DNA of 5,931 nucleotides from Anaerolineales bacterium (GTDB lineage Bacteria; Chloroflexota; Anaerolineae; Anaerolineales; UBA4823): assembly GCA_026415275.1 (NCBI GenBank), contig JAOAHK010000175.1, positions 1-5,931 of the forward strand. Direction: 5' to 3'. Shown here in pieces: positions 1 to 4,941 of the stretch. Numbering within the stretch: the stretch's first letter is position 1; each line of letters begins with the position of its first letter. The notes beneath the pieces were generated by a model. That model saw only the letters and a list, made by a program, of their open reading frames with translations, was not told the DNA's origin and searched no databases. A program made the translations under genes and the position numbers.

Positions 1-372
1 ATCCCGGAGTATGTCTCTTTGACGACAAGCGTTACTACCGACCGCCCTTCGGAATGGAGGACGCCTCTGGGCGTTTTTGACTTTCGACATATTCAGGGAG
101 ATTATTTTTGGGGTTTTCGTTTGTTAGAACTAGATGGCAAACAGAAAGCATTCGTTGCTACCCCAGAAAAAGCCTTAATTGACCTGATCTATTTGACACC
201 GGGGGGTGAAAAGGAGGAATATCTTAGCGAGTTAAGGCTGGGTAACCTGTCACAGTTAGATTTGCAATCTCTCGAGCTTTTGATCAGGAAGATGGGGAAA
301 CCCAAGCTTTTCCGGGCTTTGGAAGAAATTCGTAAATTTGTGAGCGTAGAACTAGAATATGAAAGTTTATGA
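1..372 (+). CDS. abiEi: AbiEi-family antitoxin of a type IV toxin-antitoxin system, 3' part only
   Basis: The frame is open from the first base to the TGA at 370-372, giving 123 visible residues, so the gene is cut by the window's left edge. The TTG at 19 is an internal leucine, not a credible start. The visible part contains 'FDFRHIQGDYFWGF' followed by 'ATPEKALIDLIYL', the conserved C-terminal core of AbiEi-type antitoxins. The N-terminal winged-helix DNA-binding domain expected in this family lies outside the window. Known family role: AbiEi represses its own operon and counteracts the AbiEii toxin without forming a stable complex with it (type IV). The stop codon overlaps the start of the next gene in ATGA (369-372), the usual antitoxin-toxin order with translational coupling. 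The assignment rests on these motifs and on the partner gene. The promoter and any operator repeats are not in view. Confidence 0.82.
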   Translation: MPEYVSLTTSVTTDRPSEWRTPLGVFDFRHIQGDYFWGFRLLELDGKQKAFVATPEKALIDLIYLTPGGEKEEYLSELRLGNLSQLDLQSLELLIRKMGKPKLFRALEEIRKFVSVELEYESL

Positions 373-1181
373 AAGCATACATTGAACAATTGTTGAAAGA
401 TGTTGCTAATCCAATCGCTGCGCGCAACTTATTGAGAGAATATTTGCAAGCGCGCATCTTGCAGAGTTTACAGCGTGCTGGCGCCATGATCCCTTTTGCC
501 TTTCATGGCGGCACAGCGTTGCGCTTTCTATATGCCATTCCGCGTTTTTCTGAGGACCTTGACTTTACACTGGAACGCTCATATTCAAATTATGACATGC
601 GCGCTTACTTGCGAGCGATTCAGTCCGACCTAGAGAAGGAAGGTTATCATATTTCGATTAAGCTAAATGAGACGAAAACAGTTAACTCCGCTTTTGTAAA
701 ATTCCATAACCTTCTCTATGAATTTGGTCTTTCTGTACAACGAGAAGAAATTCTCTCTGTAAAAATCGAAGTGGATACCCAGCCGCCGGCTGGGGCAGCT
801 CTTGCTACAACGCTTATCCGTCGGCATGTACCTTTGCACTTGCAGCACCATGATCGCGCAACCCTTCTAGCTGGTAAAATTCACGCTTTCCTTCAACGTC
901 GTTACGTGAAAGGACGTGATCTGTATGATTTGCTCTGGTATCTCAGCGATCCGCAGTGGCCAAGCCCGAACTTCGTTTTCTTACAAAACGCTTTACAACA
1001 AACCGGATGGAGCGGGCTCATTCCCGGCGAGAGAAATTGGCGGGTTCTCCTATATCAAAAATTACAGGCTCTTGATTGGAAAAGAGCTGTTTCTGATGTG
1101 AAACCGTTTTTGGAAAGGCCGGATGATGTTCTGTTACTAAGTCGAGAAAATTTTGAGAAGCTGCTTGGATGCTCACCTTGA
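369..1181 (+). CDS. abiEii: AbiEii/AbiGii-family nucleotidyltransferase toxin
   Basis: This is a complete 270-residue protein of the DNA polymerase beta-like nucleotidyltransferase fold. Residues 47-52 are GGTALR. Residues 61-66 are SEDLDF, whose two aspartates (D63, D65) would bind the catalytic metals. Residues 132-136 (KIEVD) carry a possible third acidic residue. Residues 177-188 contain the 'RRYVKGRDLYDL' block with K181, R183 and D184, typical of AbiEii/DUF1814 proteins. Family members transfer nucleotides to RNA (tRNA 3' ends in the characterised MenT relatives) and cause growth arrest or phage abortive infection. The target of this protein cannot be told from sequence. The ATG at 369 overlaps the antitoxin stop by four bases and has no strong Shine-Dalgarno, so re-initiation from the upstream gene is likely. 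All core motifs are intact, so the toxin appears functional. By eye the gene is more A/T-rich than the minus-strand genes, which fits acquired defence DNA but was not computed. Confidence 0.9.
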   Translation: MKAYIEQLLKDVANPIAARNLLREYLQARILQSLQRAGAMIPFAFHGGTALRFLYAIPRFSEDLDFTLERSYSNYDMRAYLRAIQSDLEKEGYHISIKLNETKTVNSAFVKFHNLLYEFGLSVQREEILSVKIEVDTQPPAGAALATTLIRRHVPLHLQHHDRATLLAGKIHAFLQRRYVKGRDLYDLLWYLSDPQWPSPNFVFLQNALQQTGWSGLIPGERNWRVLLYQKLQALDWKRAVSDVKPFLERPDDVLLLSRENFEKLLGCSP

Positions 1182-1190
1182 GTTTATCGT

Positions 1191-1239
1191 GTAGCAATGC
1201 TTTGAAAGATAGAGATCCTTGCTACGAGACAGGGTTTTT
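1191..1239 (+). terminator. possible weak terminator after the AbiE operon
   Basis: A perfect 7-base inverted repeat, GTAGCAA (1191-1197) and TTGCTAC (1219-1225), starts ten bases after the toxin stop. It is followed nine bases later by a run of five T (1235-1239). The 21-base loop and the gap before the T run make it a poor intrinsic terminator, so this is only a candidate. It may equally be a protein-binding site. Confidence 0.22.
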
Positions 1240-1259
1240 CTCCTGAGAAAGAGTACAAT
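1237..1259 (+). promoter_or_regulatory. candidate promoter -10 with a small palindrome, upstream of the lipoprotein gene
   Basis: TACAAT at 1254-1259 matches the bacterial -10 box in five of six positions and lies 31 bases before the chosen start at 1291. I see no good -35 box at 16-18 bases upstream. The palindrome TTTCTC-CT-GAGAAA (1237-1250) lies directly in front of the -10 box, where a repressor could bind. Both calls are pattern matches only. Confidence 0.25.
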
Positions 1260-1275
1260 ACATACATGGGAAACG

Positions 1276-1282
1276 AAAGGAG
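1276..1282 (+). promoter_or_regulatory. Shine-Dalgarno site that fixes the lipoprotein start
   Basis: AAAGGAG lies eight bases before the ATG at 1291. It selects this ATG over the in-frame TTG at 1219, which would put a charged extension ahead of a clear signal peptide and has no comparable site. Confidence 0.65.
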
Positions 1283-1290
1283 TTGTCTCG

Positions 1291-1545
1291 ATGCATCAAA
1301 TTTCCTCGTCACTCAGAATTTGGATGGTTACCGCCGCCCTGAGCTTTGCGATCTTGGGCTGCGCTTTGCTGAGGGAGGCTGTTCCCTCCGACCAACCAAG
1401 GCATACTGCTCCACCAGCCGAACAGGCAACACCGACCAATGAAAGCCTGCCATCATCCGACCAGCCTGTCGATCTCGATAAAATCCAAGTGGATTATCTC
1501 TATCGCTCCGACTTAATTACGATCATTTACCCGCTCTACGGCTAG
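1291..1545 (+). CDS. N-terminal fragment of an exported lipoprotein, ended by an in-frame TAG
   Basis: Starting at the ATG preceded by AAAGGAG, this reads 84 residues to a TAG at 1543-1545. Residues 1-23 form a lipoprotein signal peptide: a short N-region with R9, a hydrophobic stretch at about 10-22, and the lipobox ILGC with C24 as the lipidation site. Residues 25-65 are a Pro/Ser/Thr/Glu-rich linker, as is usual after a lipid anchor. Residues from about 68 (VDLDKIQVDYLYRSD) begin a beta-rich domain that breaks off at 'YPLYG'. The frame continues without shift after the TAG into the next entry, so this is best read as the 5' part of one gene of 388 codons including the TAG and final stop. 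If the TAG is real and read as stop, the product is a short membrane-anchored peptide without the catalytic domain. No function is assigned to the fragment itself. Confidence 0.7.
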   Translation: MHQISSSLRIWMVTAALSFAILGCALLREAVPSDQPRHTAPPAEQATPTNESLPSSDQPVDLDKIQVDYLYRSDLITIIYPLYG

Positions 1546-1548
1546 ATC

Positions 1549-2454
1549 TTGGATGACTTCACCATCGTTACCATCACCAATACAAACTCCTCCCCAGTAC
1601 GCCTAAAGATTTTGAGTGAGGTGCAAGGCTTCACTGACCAATCCATCGATACCGTGACGGTTGAGGGAAACGACGTTCTGGAAGTACGCCAGAACCCGCG
1701 CATCATTTCCGATAAGATTGAGAACCTGAACGTCAACCAGCCTGCCCAGTTCCACATCCGCGTGACTGCTCTCCAACAAGGCGTTGAAAAGATTCTCCTA
1801 GAGGAAACGGGTGAAACGCTGGTCTTTGCTCGCCGCGATTTCCCATGGAGCATTCCGGGCATGAGCGAGGCGGAGGCTTTCGAGTTGCTGGCTGCTATGG
1901 TGACACCCAACGACCCAAAAGTTGAAGAGCTTTTGCGCCACGCAGCCGACTACACCGAGAGCGGCATGATGTGGGGCGGTTATAGCGGGTCTGATAACGA
2001 CTCTGATGGCGCAGTTTGGGAACGCCTAGAGGCGATTTGGTTGGCAGAGGAGAAGGTCTATAATCTGACCTATGTCAGCACATTGGTTACCTATGCTCCT
2101 GGGGACATTCAACGCATCCGTCTGCCACGCGAAACGCTGGAACAGCGCGCCGGCAATTGCATCGATCTTTCGTTGTTGTTTGCTTCGGCTGCTGAAGCAA
2201 TACGCTTGGAAGCGGCGATTATCGGCATTCCTGGGCATGCGTTTGTTGCCATTCGCACCGATCAGACAAACGATCGCTACTATTTCATTGAAACCACCTT
2301 GATTGGGCAAACATCGTTTGAACGTGCGGTCGAAATTGGTTCTGAAGAATGGAACGAAGCTGCGGAACATGTGGCGAATGGCGAATCAAGCTATAACTGG
2401 GTGACGATCCCTTCGGCGCGCGAGAAAGGCATCTTTCCTCTGCCTTGGCCGTAA
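1549..2454 (+). CDS. transglutaminase-like (Cys-His-acid) domain protein, C-terminal part of the interrupted lipoprotein gene
   Basis: This 301-codon stretch is in the same frame as the lipoprotein fragment and follows its TAG after one codon. Residues 1-100 (counted from the TTG at 1549) look like a beta-sandwich ('FTIVTITNTNSSPVRLKI'). Residues 105-180 are helical. The core 'RAGNCIDLSLLFASA' (C204), 'IPGHAFVAI' (H230) and 'YFIETTLIG' (E248) form a Cys-His-acid triad of the transglutaminase-like superfamily, with Glu as the acid. Such domains act as proteases, peptidases or cross-linking enzymes; the substrate is unknown. The TTG at 1549 has no Shine-Dalgarno and is unlikely to be a real start. 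An ATG at 1861, ten bases after GGAG (1847-1850), could give a 197-residue catalytic domain without export signal. In the intact gene the enzyme would sit outside the cytoplasm on a lipid anchor. The stop is at 2452-2454. It is probably a pseudogene or a sequencing error, unless TAG is read through. Confidence 0.72.
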   Translation: MDDFTIVTITNTNSSPVRLKILSEVQGFTDQSIDTVTVEGNDVLEVRQNPRIISDKIENLNVNQPAQFHIRVTALQQGVEKILLEETGETLVFARRDFPWSIPGMSEAEAFELLAAMVTPNDPKVEELLRHAADYTESGMMWGGYSGSDNDSDGAVWERLEAIWLAEEKVYNLTYVSTLVTYAPGDIQRIRLPRETLEQRAGNCIDLSLLFASAAEAIRLEAAIIGIPGHAFVAIRTDQTNDRYYFIETTLIGQTSFERAVEIGSEEWNEAAEHVANGESSYNWVTIPSAREKGIFPLPWP

Positions 2455-2584
2455 GCTTGGGCTTCCTTGCTTACCTGAATTCGTGAGTCATGATCTTAAC
2501 GCTGGGGATGCTGAGTGTGCAAAGTCTCCCTGATTTTCCGCTGCGAGCGCCGCGTCTCCTGCGGTCAATCAACCGTACGAAGAC

Positions 2585-2630
2585 AACGACTGAGGGATCA
2601 CGAAGGTTTCTCGCTTCGCTCGGAACGACA
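2585..2630 (-). repeat. partial dispersed palindromic repeat, 'CGAGCGAAGCGAG' subtype
   Basis: Read on the minus strand, this begins TGTCGTTCCGAGCGAAGCGA and runs on to 'GATCCCTCAGTCGT'. It matches the left arm and middle of the widespread GTCATTCCGAGCGAAGCGAG-type element found between genes in many bacterial genomes. The closing right arm is degenerate. Translated on the minus strand it gives 'VVPSEARNLRDPS', a peptide that recurs in false ORFs over such repeats. It is a different subtype from the elements at 2761-2885. Confidence 0.6.
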
Positions 2631-2760
2631 AGATGAGAACGTTCGAAAGGAGAGAAAGCGGAGCTAGCTGTCAAATCCAGCGCAGCAAGATGTCTTTCTG
2701 AAGCATTTGAGGACTTTTTCTGCCGGTCCATTCAACTTGGAGGAAATGAGCGAGGTTATA

Positions 2761-2811
2761 TCATTCCGAGGGAGCGCAGCGTTCCCCTTTGTCCCGCGGG
2801 AGCGCAGCGAC
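2761..2811 (+). repeat. two incomplete left-arm copies of a dispersed repeat
   Basis: The first copy (2761-2781) is TCATTCCGAGGGAGCGCAGC plus G. The second (2791-2811) is GTCCCGCGGGAGCGCAGCGA plus C, which lacks the ATT of the usual GTCATTCCG opening. They share the ten-base core GGAGCGCAGC with the complete element that follows. Core starts are 28 and 32 bases apart. Neither copy has its own right arm, so they look like decayed or partly duplicated elements. Confidence 0.68.
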
Positions 2812-2818
2812 GCCCCTC

Positions 2819-2885
2819 TGTCATTCCGAAGGAGCGCAGCAACTGAGAAATCTATCTAAGATCTCTCCCTTCGGTCGAAATGACA
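2819..2885. repeat. near-complete 67-base palindromic repeat element able to form a hairpin
   Basis: The outer arms are TGTCATTCCGA (2819-2829) and TCGAAATGACA (2875-2885), complementary at ten of eleven positions. CCGAAGG (2826-2832) is also the exact complement of CCTTCGG (2868-2874). A central stem is formed by GAGAAATCT (2845-2853) and AGATCTCTC (2859-2867), with one mismatch, around the loop ATCTA. The TGTCATT...AATGACA ends and the GGAGCGCAGC core match a known style of intergenic REP/MITE-like element. Lying between convergent genes, the hairpin may also stop or stabilise transcripts from either side, but there is no T run at a proper distance. Confidence 0.72.
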
Positions 2886-2898
2886 AAAAGTCAGTTCA

Positions 2899-2910
2899 TT
2901 CGAAGTGACA
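2899..2910. repeat. remnant right arm of the same repeat
   Basis: TTCGAAGTGACA differs by one base from the right arm TTCGAAATGACA of this repeat style and lies 14 bases beyond the complete element. It is short, so chance is possible, but its position beside the cluster supports common origin. Confidence 0.4.
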
Positions 2911-2944
2911 GGAAGAAGAGGATTTCATCTAGAACGATCATCCC

Positions 2945-3760
2945 TCATCCTTGTCCCGAATTAACAGCAGGGTTTTGCGGGGACTCGGCTTGGGATGCTT
3001 TGAGCTGCGAGACGGAATGGATAAACTTGGGCGTGTTCAAACCCCGTTCCAAGATCGCTTGCAGATAGCGCCCTAAAAGCGCTTCCATTTCCTTGAGAAC
3101 CGTTGCCGGAGTCTTTGCCCGCCGCGCTTCAGGATAGGAACTGCGCTGAAAATGGCGCAGGTACTTCAAAGCCTGCATCGACACGGGCAAGAGCGAGCGC
3201 GGCTGGACTGCACAGCTTGGGCAGACGACTCCCCCCATTTCGCACGAGAAATATTGATCTTGGGGTTGGATGGCTTCATTACACCCTACGCAGTGAAAAA
3301 ACTGCGGGCGGAAACCGACTTCATCAAGGAGTTTTACTTCAAAATAACGCAATTCAAATAAGGGTTCTTGGCTTTGACCGAGTCGTTCTAGGGTTTCGAT
3401 CAATTGTTGATATAAGGCTGGGTTGGCTTCTTCTTCGACGGTGAAACGATCGATGAGCTCAAGGAGATAGGCACCATACCCGATGAGGAACAAGTCTTCT
3501 TGGAAAGCAGGGTATGAGACAAGAGTCTCCGCTTGGGTGATCAAAGGTAAATCTCTGCCTTGTGCAAGCAGCAAGCTCACTCGGTTGAATGGTTCTAAGT
3601 GTCCCGCTTTTCGTGATTGCAGCTTTCGAGCGCCTTTGGCGATGGCGCGCAATTTCCCTCGTTCGCGGCTGAAGAGGATAATTAGGCGGTCTGCTTCCCC
3701 CCAGTCCTGATGGCGCAGAACAACCCCCTCAACCCGGAAGGTGCGCTGGCGATTGGGCAT
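2945..3760 (-). CDS. recO: DNA repair protein RecO
   Basis: This is a complete 271-residue protein. RecO acts in the RecFOR pathway: it binds single-stranded DNA and SSB, anneals strands and helps RecR load RecA at gaps. Residues 8-80 form the N-terminal OB fold, opening with the family hallmark 'VEGVVLRHQDWGEADRLI' and followed by 'RGKLRAIAKGARK' with its basic DNA-binding residues. Residues 85-150 are the helical part. A four-cysteine zinc site follows: C157 and C160 (CVGC), then C180 and C183 (CPSC). The C-terminal 20 residues are low in complexity and unconserved. The ATG at 3760 follows the upstream TGA (3764-3762) with one base between, so recO is read from the sphingoid-base operon and probably depends on re-initiation, because its Shine-Dalgarno is weak. 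This gene gives the best hint of Chloroflexota ancestry, from remembered family resemblance only. Confidence 0.94.
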   Translation of the reverse strand: MPNRQRTFRVEGVVLRHQDWGEADRLIILFSRERGKLRAIAKGARKLQSRKAGHLEPFNRVSLLLAQGRDLPLITQAETLVSYPAFQEDLFLIGYGAYLLELIDRFTVEEEANPALYQQLIETLERLGQSQEPLFELRYFEVKLLDEVGFRPQFFHCVGCNEAIQPQDQYFSCEMGGVVCPSCAVQPRSLLPVSMQALKYLRHFQRSSYPEARRAKTPATVLKEMEALLGRYLQAILERGLNTPKFIHSVSQLKASQAESPQNPAVNSGQG

Positions 3761-3761
3761 C

Positions 3762-4940
3762 TCAGATCAACCCAATTTGCTTGCCCACTTTTTCGAAGAG
3801 TTCCAAGGCGCGGTCGATTTGTTCATCGGTGTGAGAGGCCATATAGCTGGTGCGTAGCAACTGGCGACCTTCGGGGACGGCTGGGGATAGCACCGGATTG
3901 ACAAACAGGCCGGCCTCAAAGAGGGCTTTCCAAGCGAAGACTGTGCGCATGTCATCGCCGATTAGGATTGGAACAATTGGGGTTTGTGAATTGCCGGTCT
4001 GATAGCCCATCCGCTTCAACTCCGTCCGCACCCTCTCGCCGATGGCATTCACTCGCTCCACTCGCTCCGGCTCCTGGCGCATCACATCCAAGGCTGCTAA
4101 GGCTGCAGCGGCGTTTGCCGGGGGGATGCTGGCGCTAAAAATCAACGCCCGCGCGTGATGTTGAATGTACTCGATGACCTGTTCTTCGCCGGCGATGAAA
4201 CCACCTAGCGAGGCAAAGGACTTGCTGAAGGTGGACATGATCAGGTCAACCTCTTGGGTCACGCCGAAATGCGCCGCGGTGCCTCTCCCGCCACCCAGAA
4301 CGCCAACGGAATGGGCATCATCGACCATCAAGCGTGCCCCGTAGCGGCGGCACAATTCGATCAGTTCTGGCAAGGGGGCAATGTCGCCTTCCATGCTGTA
4401 AACCCCATCGACCACGACCAATTTGCCTTTCTCCTCAGGAATGGATTTCAACACGCGCTCTAAATCTTGCATGTCGTTGTGGCGAAAGCGTTTGGTCTCA
4501 CCCCAGGCTAAACGTGCGCCATCGACAATGCTGGCATGATCGTATTTGTCTAGGATAACCACGTCAGAGCGATCCACCAAAGCGCTGATGGTGCCGAGAT
4601 TGGTCTGCATCCCGGTCGAAAAGACCAGCGCCGCCGGCTTGCCCACCCATTCCGCCAATTCTTGTTCTAAGCGTTCATGCAGTTCTAGATTGCCGTTGAG
4701 AAAGCGCGAACCAGTACAGCTTGTCCCATAGCGGCGTATGGCTTCGATGGCTGCTTCTTTGACTTTGGGATGCGTAGTAAGCCCAAGATAATTGTTCGAT
4801 CCGCACATGATCAAGCGGTGACCCCCATACATCACCTCACTGCCTTCGTTTTCAGAGAGAGGAATAAAGTAGGGATAATAACCGCCTTCGATGGCTTCGC
4901 GGACAATCGTAAATTGAGCGCATTTTTCAAAAATATCCAT
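3762..4940 (-). CDS. spt: serine palmitoyltransferase-like alpha-oxoamine synthase
   Basis: This PLP-dependent fold-type I enzyme has 392 residues from the ATG at 4940. It is predicted to condense serine with an acyl thioester to 3-ketosphinganine, the first step of sphingolipid synthesis. Visible features: 'GGHRLIMCGSNNYLGLTTHP' near residue 39; 'GTSCTGSRFLNGNLELHERL' near 72; H135 in 'DHASIVDG', which stacks on PLP; D207 and H210 in 'VDDAHSVG'; K240 in 'TFSKSFASLGG', the Schiff-base lysine; and the C-terminal 'LRTSYMASHT'. The YPYF segment near the N-terminus and 'GSRFLNG' resemble Bacteroides-type SPT more than BioF or Kbl. The start at 4940 is chosen because GGAGG lies five bases before it. 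A further in-frame ATG at 4952 would add four residues and overlap the upstream gene. The preceding gene is a ketosphinganine-reductase-like SDR, which supports SPT over glycine C-acetyltransferase (no tdh nearby) or BioF (no bio genes nearby). Acyl-donor type (CoA or ACP) cannot be told. Confidence 0.85.
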   Translation of the reverse strand: MDIFEKCAQFTIVREAIEGGYYPYFIPLSENEGSEVMYGGHRLIMCGSNNYLGLTTHPKVKEAAIEAIRRYGTSCTGSRFLNGNLELHERLEQELAEWVGKPAALVFSTGMQTNLGTISALVDRSDVVILDKYDHASIVDGARLAWGETKRFRHNDMQDLERVLKSIPEEKGKLVVVDGVYSMEGDIAPLPELIELCRRYGARLMVDDAHSVGVLGGGRGTAAHFGVTQEVDLIMSTFSKSFASLGGFIAGEEQVIEYIQHHARALIFSASIPPANAAAALAALDVMRQEPERVERVNAIGERVRTELKRMGYQTGNSQTPIVPILIGDDMRTVFAWKALFEAGLFVNPVLSPAVPEGRQLLRTSYMASHTDEQIDRALELFEKVGKQIGLI

Positions 4941-4941
4941 G

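Larger units (their letters stand above)
2455..2944. other. gene-free convergent intergenic region filled with dispersed repeats
   Basis: These 490 bases separate the stop of the transglutaminase-like gene (plus strand) from the stop of recO (minus strand). I find no credible gene. The content is repeat-derived: one repeat half at 2585-2630, three copies of GGAGCGCAGC at 2771, 2799 and 2831, a hairpin element at 2819-2885 and a right-arm remnant at 2899-2910. A short imperfect hairpin, GTAAGC (2451-2456) with GCTTAC (2469-2474), overlaps the stop codon of the plus-strand gene but has no T run after it. The stretches at 2475-2580 and 2632-2755 show nothing I can name. Confidence 0.75.

Noticed and set aside
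1219..1290. Extended N-terminus of the lipoprotein from the TTG at 1219
   Set aside because: It would place 24 mostly polar and charged residues before a clear signal peptide, and the strong AAAGGAG site supports the ATG at 1291.
1542..1910. 122-codon minus-strand ORF opposite the transglutaminase-like gene
   Set aside because: It lies antisense to a sequence with clear coding character and a conserved fold, and its own product shows no recognisable motif.
2451..2474. Terminator after the transglutaminase-like gene (GTAAGC/GCTTAC)
   Set aside because: The stem is only six bases, interrupted further in, and no T run follows.
2471..2731. 86-codon minus-strand ORF
   Set aside because: It runs across the repeat half at 2585-2630, and its 'VVPSEARNLRDPS' is the translation of a dispersed repeat. 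No Shine-Dalgarno or domain is seen.
2761..2843. Possible CRISPR-like array of three GGAGCGCAGC units
   Set aside because: The units are degenerate, the gaps between them are only about 8-10 bases, spacing is irregular and no cas genes are present. They fit arms of a palindromic repeat instead.
3762..4940. Glycine C-acetyltransferase (Kbl) or BioF as the identity of the synthase
   Set aside because: The family fold is shared, but the neighbour is a KDSR-like SDR, no tdh or biotin genes are present, and the N-terminal 'YPYF' and 'GSRFLNG' segments resemble SPT. It is kept as the main alternative.
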